Below, piece by piece: positions 11,101 through 23,019 of a stretch of DNA of 64,000 bases (positions are counted from its first letter, which is position 1; each line of letters starts with the position of its first letter). The notes under the pieces were generated by a model. The model was given only the letters and a program-made list of their open reading frames with translations, made no database searches and was not told where the DNA came from. A program made the translations under genes and the position numbers. The stretch is from Leptobrachium leishanense (taxonomy: Eukaryota; Chordata; Amphibia; Anura; Megophryidae), in the NCBI GenBank assembly GCA_009667805.1, contig CM019067.1:249523721-249587720 (forward strand), in the 5' to 3' direction.

Positions 11101-11438
11101 TTGTGTACCAGCTTGGCTAACACTAGTGTTCCTGCTCTGTGCATTACTATTGGCACATCTCTGACTCTCTCTCTTGGTACCAAGATCCCTGTGCCATCAG
11201 TCAAGTCTGTTATAAAAATTTGGTATCTGTCTACCCTTGCTGGGTACGTCTTATTTGGTTCCCTGAAGATAGTTCGTTGTACCAACCGCCTAAGGATCGG
11301 AGGGATAGATAGTATACTGTATACAGGAATTAACAGAATCATATACCGAGGGGGGATTCATGATAGTTATCCAAATGACAACGTTTGTCTAAAACCTCAG
11401 CCAGATGCTGACATTGCAGCCGCAACATTGTTATGTGG
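11101..11438. other. Flank of the minisatellite, open on both strands
   Basis: Continues both long frames from the minisatellite (plus to 11442, minus from 11342). I recognise no domain. Base composition is close to that of the leader-like sequence upstream, so the whole 10.6-11.4 kb block may be one retroelement fragment; this is a guess. Confidence 0.3.
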
Positions 11439-11446
11439 ATAACCTC

Positions 11447-11981
11447 TAGGGATGTGCGTTTCGGGTTTCGGAATTTTCACGAAATTTCCCGATTCGTGTT
11501 TTCGGATGCGGCCGAATTTCCGAAAATTTTTAGATCCGAAAATGGCAGATCCGAAAAGTTTTCCGAGCCGAAACAAAATATTTTCGGATTTTTCGAATGG
11601 ACCTGAAATGTGTCAAATCTAAATTTATTGCTTTGAAACGAGGAGAACAGACTTTCCGAAAAAACAAAAGTTTCCGAACTTACGAAAATTCGATACAAAA
11701 AACGAGCAAAGTGACAAGAAAATACGAAAAATGGTCGAAATTCCGAAAACATGTACAATTCCGAAAAACGAAAATTTCCGAAATCACGAAAAGTCGATAC
11801 AAAAAACGAGCTAAGTGACACGAAAATACGAAAAATGGTCGATATTCCGAAAAAAAAAAGTACACGAAAAACGAATCGAGCCGAACCGAATCGAAACAGA
11901 AATCGGTCGAAACGAGCCGAATCGAAAAGTTTAAAAATCCGAAAAATCGAACTGAAAAAAAAAAATCGGTGCACAAGCCTA
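11447..11981. mobile_element. hAT MITE, 535 bp, with 8-bp TSD
   Basis: Starts TAGGGATGTGCG and ends GTGCACAAGCCTA. ATAACCTC is duplicated exactly at 11439-11446 and 11982-11989; 8-bp duplications are diagnostic of hAT. The interior is low-complexity, built from TTCGG/CCGAA words (AAAATTTCCGAA, GAGCCGAA). Open frames of 175 and 98 codons on the minus strand are byproducts of that biased composition. Confidence 0.85.
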
Positions 11982-11989
11982 ATAACCTC

Positions 11990-13381
11990 CAGTAAAACGA
12001 CCACTTGGGACCTGATTGCCTGACCTCCCTTCTTTTAGTGGGTTAAAGCCTTCATCGACTCATTCTGGAGGCAATATAGTCAGGAGCAAGGCTTTGAGTA
12101 ATCACATAACATGTTTCCTGGCTTGTAGAAAAGTCCCACTTCATCAACGAAAATTGTGATTAATGGATTTGCAAAAAAAGAGCAGCTTAAATATATTACT
12201 GTGTAATATTATGTACTGACATACATATCAGCTGCTAAAATAGACTACTTAGCAACCTGATAAACACTGGAAATTTTATGCAAACTCTTTTTTTTATAAT
12301 TATCATTACTGATTCATGTTTTATTAATGTAATAATGTACCAAGGTGTATTTGTATCTAACAACATGTTTATCCTGTTTATTTAAGACGGATCACTCCTT
12401 ATATTATTAATATGCTAAAAAGTCAGGTTATTAAGTACACCCTTCCAGTCCTGAAAATGATCTAGAGTGCATTGATTGAAATACCTGTTTGATCAAAATT
12501 GGCGTATTCATATTTCTTTACATGTTACAAAACGTTACTTATTTTTATGATGACAGAAAACCAGACCCCAGTACCTAAATGTCACAATTACAATAGTAAA
12601 GCTAGCAGTAAAACTCATACAGCATAAAAAGTGGACAATAAAGAAAGCAGAGCTTTTTCAGGAGACAGATTTTCTTTAAACTAAATTAGTTTTAGGTTAC
12701 ACTATCCACAGCATAGCGATTTTTTTTAAATTATTTTTTATGTGAAAGTAGTTGGCAAGCTGCACGTTAGACAAATATTTGAATTGCACATTTCGTCCAT
12801 AAGCGTATGTTCTTTCTTGCAGACAAAAACTGTAATTAAAGAAAGAAAACAAACACGTGAATGTTAAAATGAATTAAGTGCCAGCTTGAAATAAAGGATG
12901 ATTTCAATTCAGACGCAAATTAAAAATGAAGAACAGTCTTGCATAGCTGGTAATAGTAACATGAGATGTGGTTGATACGTTTCAGAAGCTCTACTTGTTT
13001 ATGCATAAATCTTTGAGTGCCAGGACACTTTTTAGTTGGGTGCACACTGGAGATTAGGCCAGGTCTGAACAGTTTTCCATTGATTATTGAGAAAAGAGGA
13101 TAATCCCTGAGTGCGTTACGCTTTCCATATTTTTTATTGCTTTGACATGTAAATCATATTTAAAAACATAAGCTAAATTCCATAGTTGGATCTACTGTTA
13201 GCATTTGGATGTGTAAGTGTTAATGCCAGGCTAAGTGCCCCCCATGTTACATTCCTGATGCTAAACCCTTGAAAAATCCGTTAGCACAATTACCGATGCA
13301 CTGTCTTGAACGACCTTGCTGTACTTTGTGTACCCTATACTTAATGTGGGGAGAGCAATCAGTACTTAGTGTAAGGATAAG
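11990..13381. other. Unrecognised unique-looking DNA
   Basis: About 1.4 kb of A+T-rich sequence with no open frame above 60 codons and no repeat signature that I recognise. It could include conserved non-coding sequence, which cannot be judged here. Confidence 0.35.
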
Positions 13382-13860
13382 TAAGGTATTACAAAGTCCT
13401 AGTGCTAATTACCGCACCAATGAACTAAACAAAAGTTTAGCGACACCTTAAAGCTGGTGCTGACTGATTCCACTTTTGCAGACTTATTTAACGCCCCTGA
13501 ACCCCCCCCATAAATCCGATACTCACCTCTTATCCTGTGCAGAGAACCATGGCCTGATCCGTCATTCTCCTGGCCGCGAGCAGAGTGAGACTGGGGACAA
13601 CTCCTTGGAGCAGTGCAATTTTGCGAATGCGAGATCATGCAGGGTTCACAGCCAGGCAACGTAACCCTGAATGGAATCGTATGGACTCCAGGAGGTAATA
13701 CTCACTGCGGTGCAGAAGCACTACCGCAAGTATCACTGAGGGTGGTGTTTGCCCTGGAATGTCACTCTAAAATGGAGTTGCTACGGGGAAACCTGTAGGT
13801 GCAGGTTTTCCCAGTTAGCGTCCCCATTTTAGCTTTAGCTACAGGGAATAGGGCCCTTTA
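13382..13860. repeat. Dispersed repeat L, copy 1
   Basis: Shares GGTATTACAAAGTCCTA and CTAATTACCGCA with the copy at 17085. It also has phrases common to several blocks in the window (ATACTCACCT, GAGACTGGGGA, ATGGACTCCA). It ends near AGGGAATAGGGCCC, like the GGGCC-ended elements. Its 62-84-codon frames are not convincing genes. Confidence 0.45.
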
Positions 13861-14950
13861 TGTTTTCCTTACCTTCATGAAAATGTAACATGTTAACATT
13901 TCATAAGTACCTCCTCGTAGGGTTCCTGACAGGTCTGTGCCTAATCTGTGATCTTGTGTCAATAATATTGACGCAAGTCACGATAGCAGCGGCACCTGGA
14001 CGTGCGCGTGGGCCAACGCCAGCATTACTTGGACTGGGTGTGAACCCTGGTCAGACTATGTCTTAGTCACAACTGGTACATAGCAGATGATCCTGCTCAT
14101 CATTACATTCTTCCACCTTGACATGTTAGCACGGACGAATGAGATCATGATTCTGAGGAGTTCATATTTAAGTATGGGACGCCCTCTTCCAACATGTCAT
14201 CTGGTGGACCTTTCAGCACCGGTGTGTTACTAACCAGCAACTTGTAGTGACTTGAAATCAAATTTTAAAAATGTAGGCTAAAATGGCAATATATATTGTA
14301 CATTATTTGATTCTATCCACTCTATCAGTGTCTAGTGAATAGACCCCATATACCTCCCTGTACTGCCTTTTGTGCCGATTTTCATCAATGTGCAACCAAT
14401 GCAGTCACACTGTCACACTCCGCTGTATGACTTACATTGGAAGGCAGAGGATGACAGTCACAGTTTGAGGTCTTTGGTCTTTAATCGTTAGTTTTGTGAG
14501 ATATGAATTTAGCAGAGCATCCTGTCATGAAGTGTCTTTGATGTGAAATCATTCAAGTTAAGATTTATCTAGGTCTCTGTGCTGATTCATGAATAATGCT
14601 GACTGGTTTCAAGATTAAGCTCAGTTTCAAAAAAAATAAATTGATTCCTATCACTGTCGGTACATGTATTGTGCCTTTTATAATGTGTCATTTAAAAATG
14701 CATTATCCCGACTTTAACCCTTGCAGTACCAAGCACTCTCCGTTTTATATTTCTGTATTGTATTTATTTAAGAAATAAGATAAAGGATCACATGTGCTTA
14801 AGTAGAGACAAGGTTAACATTCTGTTTAATATTTATGGTTTGTTTCATCTTTGTTATTATTAATAATAAACTGATTGGCTGATCCTAATAAATCAGGTAG
14901 GTTCAAGTCTGGCAATTAAAAATGTCACTCCACTCCATTACAAGATAAGA
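13861..14950. other. Unrecognised DNA
   Basis: No coding or repeat signature that I can support over about 1.1 kb. Confidence 0.35.
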
Positions 14951-15320
14951 TTTTTTTTTTACATTTATAGTTTTTTATTTCGTGAAAAGGGTCACATTTC
15001 GACTGGCAGCAACGGCCCCACAGGGCCAATAAGAGTCACGGATGTCTCTCTGTCCGAGACCTTCCGCAAGAAGGTGCTTCCGTGCCATCTTTTTTGCCCA
15101 TGGCTTCTTGATCCGGTCCAAAGGCACGGACGACAAGAGCTCGATGCACCACGGAAGGCCGCAAAATGGCCGCCAAGAGAAGGCCCAAACACATTCCCGG
15201 CACCGGAATGTCCAGAAGAAGTCCCCCAGTCCCAGTAAGCCAACTCCTCTCCTGCAAAAAGGGGATCAAGCGACAGGGAGTCTAAGGGTCGTGGAGAAAA
15301 GCTCTAATTAAGCCCCTTAG
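14951..15320 (-). mobile_element. Retroposon fragment with poly(A) tail
   Basis: On the minus strand the block is G+C-richer, contains GCCATTTTGCGGCC and ATGGGCAAAAAAGATGGCAC, and ends AATAAAAAACTATAAATG followed by at least ten A. That is a polyadenylation signal plus tail, so it is an RNA-derived insertion. The short frame MGKKDGTEAPS resembles the start of an L1-type ORF1, but soon stops. The source could be an L1/Tx1-type 5' region or a SINE. Confidence 0.5.
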
Positions 15321-17084
15321 GATAAGATAGCTTGAGAGCTGCATCTGCTCCAGTCGATGGTCAGCCACGATCCCCCAAGATAATATTTTGAGTTGGTAGA
15401 AAATTGACAAAAATGTTCTTGGGACACAGCTTCCCAGCTTAAAAGGACAGTACAGGCATGGTCATCATTCAATGCAAATTGAATGGCCACTGTGGCCTAA
15501 ATGTCCTCTCTTCAATGAGGAGTCCCAGAGAGCTGACAGACTCCTAAACAGGGGGATTAGCCCTGCCTGAAAGCTTAGACCAGTGCTGATCAAGTATCCT
15601 GGAAAAAGGTCTGCAGTGAACATTAGTCAAGAGCCAGTGAATTGGCAAGATGTTTAATTCCCTCAGTTTAACCTTCTTCCCACTTTAACCCAAGAATGTA
15701 CCTTTAGTACCTTAGTTCACATAATTCTATAGTAATTTAGTATCGGATTTAAGGGATTAAATGCAAGCTTTCTGAATTGATTTGCAGACGGCAAAGTGTA
15801 TGTATCACTATTGTGTTTATGTGAAGATGCTCTTGGAGAACTATAGTAGATGGAAAATTATAATGTAGATTGTGCAATAGGAATTTTAGAAGCTGTAGAA
15901 GTGCCTATCAAATCATAAGAGCAATTTAAACTTTAATCTGTACAGTAAAATTGCATATTGGGGCTGGTGAGAGAGAACATTCTTTATCTTGAAAATCATT
16001 TCATTGTCCTTGATGCATGTACTAACTAGGAATGTCTTTTCATTCATACATCAGATTGCATTAAAACTGTAAAGACTTCCATAAGATTTTCCGTTATCCA
16101 AGAATAGAATCAAGGCTACAGTAAGTGTCTTCAAAAGACAGTTTTAGTTGTATGTCATAAATCTCTGGTTAACGCGAAATCATAAATAATGCATGAAAAG
16201 CGCAAAATACAATCAGGTGGTACAAATGACAAGGTGTCATATTAGCATATACAAAGGAATCTTTATTTATAGTATAATGCAGTAAACAACTTTTTTAGTT
16301 GGGAAATCGTTCAAGCATATGATTATTTACTTCCATGCTTGGTGTATTTAGGGGAAATATCATTGATTTTCCCCAGTCATCTTTTTTTCCCAGGGTTGCT
16401 TCTCATACCTATTCTATATACAGAGGATGACACATTTTTTTTATTACGTATTAATAATAATCAGACCTTCGCTAAACCCAGAGGGTCTCAGATAAGGTCA
16501 GTAAAAACTTTGTAACATTACAAACAAACCTTGTTGTACATGTATATTGATTCACTTTACAAATGTCAACACTTAAATGTCGACATAAAATTATTTATTA
16601 AAGGGCCATCACCTAATTGGCTGTTTAATAATTTCAAGAAGCATAACTAACACATACAAAGATAAATAGAATTTCATGATATATAACAGGAAACATTTTC
16701 TGTTGTTGAAAAGATAGGTGAAATATATATTTTTTTATTTATACATTTTACCATTTGAACTTGACCTTTATTGTCGTGGAATTAAGGTTCCAGACAAGCA
16801 AACCAGAGCTTTGATTTGTGTCAGTTCACTTTACTCCTGTTTCTCTATGTAGGGTTTCATAAAAATGCAATTCCTTAAGTTATCTATACATTTTACATAT
16901 CACTTCTATGTTGCAGTGCTTCGTTATGTAATTAAAACCTGTTATATTAATGCATTATGGAAATTTTTAATCTGGCCGTTTGATAGTGTAGTATCTGGCA
17001 TGGTAAATCAGAAAACTTTAATGAGATTCTCTAGTGTTAAAATGAGAGGGGAAGACAGACAGAGGTTAACCCCCTCTGGCCCCC
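15321..17084. other. Unrecognised A+T-rich DNA
   Basis: 1.76 kb with no supportable gene or repeat. There are only short frames and A/T runs. Confidence 0.35.
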
Positions 17085-17550
17085 TCTGCACCCCCCCCCC
17101 TGCAATCAGTAATTAGGTTAAGTAAGGTATTACAAACTCCTAACGCTGATTACCGCATCGATCGTGAGAAAGTGAATTTTTACTGATTCCTAAAAGCTGA
17201 TAACTGATCTTTCCACTTTTGCAGAATCAGTTAGCACCCCCTAAACCCCCCCAATGAATCCAATACTCACCTGTCATCCCGCAGCGAGAACGGCAACCCG
17301 AGCTGCTGCTTCTTGCCACTGGGAGCAGTGGGAGACTGGGAACAAATGGTCCCCTGGTGTCTCTCCGCGATCACTCCACTAGTGTTTCTATCAACTGTAT
17401 CAGCTCTGTGGACAGTTACAGTGCAGCCTGTGTGTGAGTTTAGGAGATTTCAGCATTGATATTACAGTTAGGCCTCCTCATTTGTCTTTATTGTAGACAC
17501 AGTATGGCATTAACTGGAAAACCAGTTTCTTAAAGTACCCCGCAATTCTG
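17085..17550. repeat. Dispersed repeat L, copy 2
   Basis: Matches 13382-13860 in GGTATTACAAACTCCTA, GATTACCGCA, CTTTTGCAGA, AATACTCACCTGTC and GAGACTGGGAAC. The right edge is unclear and is truncated at or before the TTAA element at 17556. Confidence 0.45.
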
Positions 17551-17551
17551 G

Positions 17552-17939
17552 TTAACCTGCCTGATGGTTATCCCGAGTGTGTCTTGGGGTTAAATTTCAC
17601 CGCTGAGAGCGGTAACCCCGAGACACACTCGGGCTGTATATATCACCTTTCTATGCGCTCCCTCGCTGATCCCCGCAGTCTCCTCCGGCGATTGCCGCGT
17701 TTTACTTCCTGGATTCCCTCTCGCAAGGAGGGAACCAGGAAGTATGAGGTCGCGGTTACCGGAGGAGACTGCGGGGGACAACGGGGGAGCGCAGGGAGAG
17801 GTGATATATCCAGCGGCATCCCGAGTGTTGCAGGAATTTAACCCCGAGCCACACTCGGGAATACCGCTAGGTGGGGGGGGGGAAATAGACCGCTTTAAGA
17901 TGCGGTTTTTCAAAAAAATTAGACCGCCAGGGAGGTTAA
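17552..17939. mobile_element. piggyBac-like MITE P2
   Basis: The body at 17556-17935 is flanked by TTAA on both sides. The right end is ACCGCCAGGGAGG; the left end (CCTGCCTGATGGTTA) is a worn inverse. Subterminal hairpins pair TCCCGAGTGTG with CACACTCGGG around AGCGGTAACCCCGAG. The family also occupies 21400-22433, 30102-30511 and 53197-53809. Confidence 0.8.
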
Positions 17940-17947
17940 AAGACATA

Positions 17948-18699
17948 GGGCCCTATTACATTCTTCGCGCAATCTTTAACCGGTGCGCAAAAATGCTTTA
18001 ACGCGAGGGGCAAAACCCTTTGCGCAGAACGTCGTATTATAACGTTCGCGCAAACGATGCTCGTTATTGTTTAATGCGGATGGACCTGCGCGAGCATGAT
18101 GAACTGTGCGCGTCCTATACTTAACATTGTGAGCGCAAATTCGTTCGTGCGCTGGTATGCGGATGGTATTACAATCAATGCGCATCTTTTTCCGAACGAC
18201 GTTTGAGCGCATAATTTTAACATCTTTGAAAAGCTGGTGGTAACTGCAAATCTGAACGTTCTGGCTGAAACGAAAAACACCAGCACGAAAAAAAATACAG
18301 CACAGTATAGTTACACATTCTACACATACCCCAACAAAAAATTGTGAATTTGTGCATATTTTTTTTATTGCTGCAGCATGTATACTCAGATTTACTTTGA
18401 CAGGCGCAAAAACTTAAGTGAGTCAATTAAGGTAAATTGATGTCAAGTAAGGTTCTTATTCTGATTGGCTGAATCCCGTGAAAAAAACAGTCCGCACACT
18501 GATTTACGTGCGCTACATTACTGCACGCGTATTACTCTTCGTTTTGCGTGTCATTTTTACGAACGTTATTTTTGGACGGATGAGAAAATGCGTTCGGATC
18601 GTAATACCACCGTTAATTTTCACGCGATAACGCTTAACGCTGCTCGTAAAAAAAATTGCGCTGCGCTGACGAATTTGCACGAAGAATGTAATAGGGGCC
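17948..18699. mobile_element. GGGCC-ended element I1
   Basis: Terminal inverted repeats GGGCCCTATTACATTCTTCG and GAAGAATGTAATAGGGGCC, with candidate ATA duplications at both ends (17945-17947 and 18700-18702). The interior is rich in GCGC/CGCAAA words and has no transposase. The relative at 60660-61399 has the same architecture. Superfamily not determined; 3-bp duplication would fit Harbinger-like elements. Confidence 0.65.
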
Positions 18700-18702
18700 A
18701 TA

Positions 18703-19070
18703 GAGTCCTATTTCTTTTGTAAACTCACCTAACACTCATAGACATTATTTACTTAACTCTAATCTCACAATGAAGAGGATGGTTTGATCTGCCCCTTTCT
18801 CACCCCATACACAGTGGAAGACTGAGAACAAATAGTTCCCAGTCTTCTTCCAGCCTCTCACAAGCTTGTGACAGGGTCGCGCTTGACTCCTTGGCGTTCT
18901 ATGAACTGCAGGAGCCGATACCAATGGCGGTCCTGCCAGTATTTGATGCGGCTCCCAGTTATTCCTACTAGAGTCACTAATATAATGGCTTGGTTGGATT
19001 AGACCCGATAATAAGCATATCGGTTCACAAAGATTTTTTTCCTTAACAGCTCCCTGTTAACGACAACACT
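18703..19070. repeat. Possible repeat L fragment
   Basis: Contains CTCACC, ACACAGTGGAAGACTGAG and GTTCCCAGTCTTC, echoing repeat L (a GACTGGG core near TCACC). Weak. Confidence 0.3.
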
Positions 19071-20068
19071 TAAATAGGGAGCCTAATGTATACAGAGATA
19101 CCATCCATTTCCGTGCTCTTTACCTTGAACCCGATAAGGAATATCCAAAATGTATTGGCAAGGATTGAAAAGTAGGACCAATTCAACCCACATTGGGAAG
19201 GTGCCTCTGCGTACCCCAGTGTATACTTGTGCAAAAGAATATGTACACATGTGCTCACAACTACTAGCTGTTGGCATAAACATTTTACCTAACTGATGTT
19301 ACCTAGGATTTCTGCAAGGAAAGATAGCTACTTAACAAAATGATACGAAATGCAAAGTCTACATTTGAAAACAAGCACTTGGATGCAAAGAAGACATGAC
19401 CATTACATTTTAGCTGTACGATGACAATTGCATTACAAGTTCGAAATAAGGAAGAAAAAGCAATCAAATGCTTTTTCAGCTTCCCATGGTATCATTCTAA
19501 TGGTGATAATCCTTCTTTGCTCCAGGCGCCTGACTGGCTGATTTCAGAATGCTGTGTTCTATCTTTCCGCTCTTAGAAAATTGCTTTCTTGGTCCATTGC
19601 TCGGCTAAAGATTGTAAAACCTCGACGTGTACATTATCTCGACAGTGAAAAGTCTAGTCACCATAACAAAGTGCTGTTAACAAGCTTCTCACATTGTGCC
19701 ACTGCCAGAAAGAGCTGCTTTAAAAGTAAAAAATGTGCTGGATTCACCGGCCGTAAGCTGGATTTCCCCGCTTCGCCATTAGTTGTTGATTTGCTTCTAG
19801 ACATCTTCTGAATGTTGCAATATGAAGTCTGTGACACATATAATACGATAAATATGTGGTAGATGAATGCATTGAGTGGCGTTTTATAGTGAACCCAAGT
19901 CATCTTTATGTCACGTGCAGGAACCCATTGGAACTAGCAAGCCGGATGTGAAAGTGAGGAAGATAGTGCCTCTCTTTATAACCATATTCATAATACATAT
20001 CCTTAAATAAACATAATGGCCATTCTGATTTGAAAACACAATACAATTAAAAAAAATATATATACATA
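19071..20068. other. Unrecognised DNA
   Basis: About 1 kb with only short frames (at most 85 codons). No motif supports a gene. Confidence 0.35.
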
Positions 20069-20246
20069 GTTATTCAGAGAAAGGTGAAACTCTGGAGAAC
20101 TTTTGGAGAAGTGAAAATTCTAGGTCAAAATAGCCAAACCAGAAAAATTCTCCCATTTATCTCACTTTCCAAATCAGCTATTTTGATCTAGATTTTTCAC
20201 TTCTCCAAACGTTCTCCAGAGTTTCACCTTTCTCTGAATAACCCTG
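20069..20246. mobile_element. Palindromic MITE, family F copy 2
   Basis: Ends TATTCAGAGAAAGGTGAAAC and its inverse GTTTCACCTTTCTCTGAATA, then ACCCTG. The core is AGGTCAAAATAGCCAAACC. The whole 178 bp can fold into one hairpin. Confidence 0.75.
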
Positions 20247-20974
20247 ATACAAATGCTGTACGTATAGGGTAAGCCTCAGAAAGGGACAGCCATCAACAGT
20301 TGGACGTAGCACTAGCAAATCATATGGTACAGTTCATCACTCTGGTATCCATACTTATAGGACTATTCACTAGAGATTTAACAGAAGCTCATTGTCTCTT
20401 CTTGCGTGCCCTGTTTCATACTCCATTGTTACTATTGTTAATCTTATTCATCTGTACTTCCTTTATTTTGTTATTCTGGAATAAGATATTCATTGAAAAA
20501 GCCCTGTAGTTCGATCTCTCTTTAAAGTCACAAATCATACCACTTCCGTCATAGTGCAAACAAAAATCCTGCTGTTCAGTAATTTTTACAGTTCTTTATT
20601 GATGAGTAAACAGTTCTATTGATTCATTTTAATTTTTTTTCCGATGTCGACAAACAGTGAATAATCCCATGATGTAAAGTGCTTCAAGGCTGCCAAAGCA
20701 GAGCAGTTTGGTTCCATTATCTTTGAAAATGCTTATAACTGCTGTTTCAGTTGCTACTCAGGCATAAAGAATTAGGACATCATTACAGGAGTAAATAAAT
20801 ACATTAATGAACCATTCAATAGTGGAAGTTAAAGTTGAAACTTCAGACGTTTTGTATGCTAAGTATAACGACCCACTTTGTGGCTTGGCTGTTGCACTTA
20901 TCTATGTTAAATTAACACTTCCTATACTTTGTACAGAAACGCTAATAAGTGTGAGACTAGAATTACTATAGGCA
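20247..20974. other. Unrecognised DNA
   Basis: No supportable feature. A 69-codon frame at 20300-20509 is hydrophobic, but it has no family signature. Confidence 0.3.
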
Positions 20975-21395
20975 CCGTTCTGGCACTGAAATTGCACCGA
21001 AGAGAGAGCAGCGATCTGGCACCAAAATTGCACCGAAAGGGAATTTCCCCTTACGGTGCACTTTCGTAACCATTCGGCTATTCAGAAAGCAAGCAGTTTG
21101 CCAAATTTTGGCGAATTGCCAGCAAATACGGTGCCTGTTTGACGGCAGCGAAATCCCCCATAGAGAAGCAATGGTTAATCTATTCAGAGAACACCGAACA
21201 GCAGTGAAATGTCAATGAAAAGCCCTGATGTTCATTGGTTTCATTCGGCAGGTTTAAGGCTAGGGTCAGATGAACGCATTTTTGACGTCGACTGTCAAAA
21301 GGTGCGTCCATGCGTCTGGACGCACTTTTTCACGGAAGACGACGCGATAGCGGTCATACGGTGCGCAATTACGGCCTTGATTTTAGACGGAGCTA

Positions 21396-22437
21396 TTAAC
21401 CTCCCTGGCGGTCAAATTTTTTCAAAATTTCGTGTCTAAGGCTAGGGTCAGACGAACGCATTTTCGCGTTGTCTGTGAAAAAGTGCGTTCGAACGAATGG
21501 ACACATTTTTTCACGGAGTACGCGATAGCGGTCATACGATGCGCCTTTTCGTCCGTGATTTTGTACGGATCATCAATAAAACACTTTTTGTGTCTGGACG
21601 TTATGTTGGCCAGACATTAGCAGCGTCTGACGTCTCCCAATCACGCACACACGCCTCTAGCCGACGCAGCGCACTCTGTACGTCAGTACTAGAGGTTTGA
21701 CGTTCTAGAAAAAATGCGTTTGTTTGCCACTTGCGTTGCGCGGACGAACTTTCGTGCGGCTGTACTTCGTGTGTTCCCCGGCATTGGACGTCATTTGCTG
21801 CTAGCATGGCCGTGATTTCGTGCGTCTAAACGCACGTTAAAACTGCTTTCGTCTGACCCTAGCCTGAAAGCGTCTCAATTTTGTTTAAAGGAAACGTGTT
21901 TTTGTACATAGTTAGCCTGTAATAATTAGGAATCACGCACTGAAATCCGTGCAATCAAGAGTCCTTACTGGTGAAATCCTTTATAAAAAAATAGTAAATA
22001 CACTGAGTCCGATACAGTTTGAAACACGACATAATAATTTATTATCCCAAAAATAATTATCCAAAACAATGCAAATAAATGATATTCAATAAAATACAAC
22101 AAAAAACACTGAAATCTGTCTGAAAACAAGGGTGAGACGATGTATGGTCTGTTTCTTATCCTGTAATGCCACCTAGTGGCCGTTCATAAGCATTGTACAT
22201 TGGATTATACAGTGTATTATAATTCTTTCTAAATTTGCTGCTGGTCCCGCCCCCTGCATCGTGTGACTCGCAGGGAGCCTTACCAGGAAGCAGCTCACCG
22301 CAATCACACTGCGGGGGACAGCCAGGGAGCCAGGAGGAGATGAGTATGCATCGAGCCTGAGTGTGGCTCGGGGTTACCGTTCACGGTAGTGAAATTTAAC
22401 CCCGAGTCACATTCGAGAATACCGCCAGGGAGGTTAA
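21396..22437 (-). mobile_element. piggyBac-like element P1 (split)
   Basis: The body at 21400-22433 has TTAA duplications and TIRs CCTCCCTGGCGGT / ACCGCCAGGGAGG. It is interrupted by MITE E. Excluding that, it aligns in inverse orientation to P4 at 53197-53809, including CCTAGTGGC and TCACGCACTGAAATCC. No transposase frame. Confidence 0.85.
21440..21864 (-). mobile_element. Harbinger MITE E
   Basis: Innermost insertion, 425 bp, starting GGCTAGGGTCAGACG and ending CTGACCCTAGCC. TAA on the left and TGA on the right; the empty site in P4 (GTGTCTAAAAGC, inverse of 53767-53778) shows TAA was the target. Same internal junction as MITE A. Confidence 0.88.
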
Positions 22438-22930
22438 AAACAAATGGACGTGATGTTGGCCGAACATGTGCAGCGTCTGACGTCTCCTAATCACGCACAC
22501 ACGCCGCTATGTCGACGCAGCGCACTCTTTGCGTCAGTACTAGACGTTCGACGTTCTCGAAAAAATGCATTTGTTTGCCGTTTGCGTTGCGCGGCCGAAC
22601 TTTCGTCCGGCCGTACTTCGTATATTGGCCGTCATTGGATGTCATTTGCTGCTACTATGGCCGTGATAAAATGCGGCTGAATGCACGTTCGCACTGCGTT
22701 CGTCTGACCCCAGCCTTATCAGGCGAATCCCATAGGTTTCAATGTTAAAAATATTCCCATTTTTTTTTTATTCGATATCTAATAAACCGTTTATTCTTTC
22801 AATCTGAAGCAAAAGTCTCTTTATCATTCCTTAGGATTTTTTTGGCCAAAATATTTTCCTCTCAATGTCCCTATTTTAAAACCTTCAATCTTATAATAAA
22901 AAATAATTTTTACATAAAACACAAAATTTT

Positions 22931-23019
22931 ATATAAAAAAATAATTGTATAAACCACTCATTTTACATGAAGAAATCATTTTTATGTAGTAAACCTCCGC
23001 GTTTACATTTTAACCCACA
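22931..23019. other. A+T-rich spacer
   Basis: Nothing recognised. Confidence 0.3.

Larger units (their letters stand above)
21258..22715 (-). mobile_element. Harbinger MITE D (split)
   Basis: Outer MITE: left piece 21258-21395 (GGCTAGGGTCAGATGAACG), right piece 22438-22715 (ends CTGACCCCAGCC). Flanks are TAA and TTA. Removing the TTAA element and one TTAA copy restores the contiguous subfamily sequence also seen in MITE C (GGAGCTATTAAAAACAAATGG). Confidence 0.85.
20975..22930. mobile_element. CAGGG-type element (C'), split by a nest
   Basis: The left part (20975-21254) has GAATTTCCCCTTACGGTGCA, TTTGGCGAATTGCC and TATTCAGAGAACACCGAA. The right part (22719-22930) has AGGCGAATCCCATAGGTTTC and ATCTAATAAACCG. 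Together they equal one C-family element (compare 52893-54230, GGTTTAACCAGACGAATCC). The break is exactly where MITE D was inserted. Confidence 0.7.

Noticed and set aside
10767..11442. Two 191-codon genes in the 10.8-11.4 kb block
   Set aside because: Frames are kept open by a 36-bp repeat; no start context, domain or splice support. Kept only as a finding.
11477..12004. 175-codon minus-strand gene
   Set aside because: Lies within the low-complexity hAT MITE. The translation is a run of F, R and S caused by TTCGG words, and it crosses the element's end and TSD.
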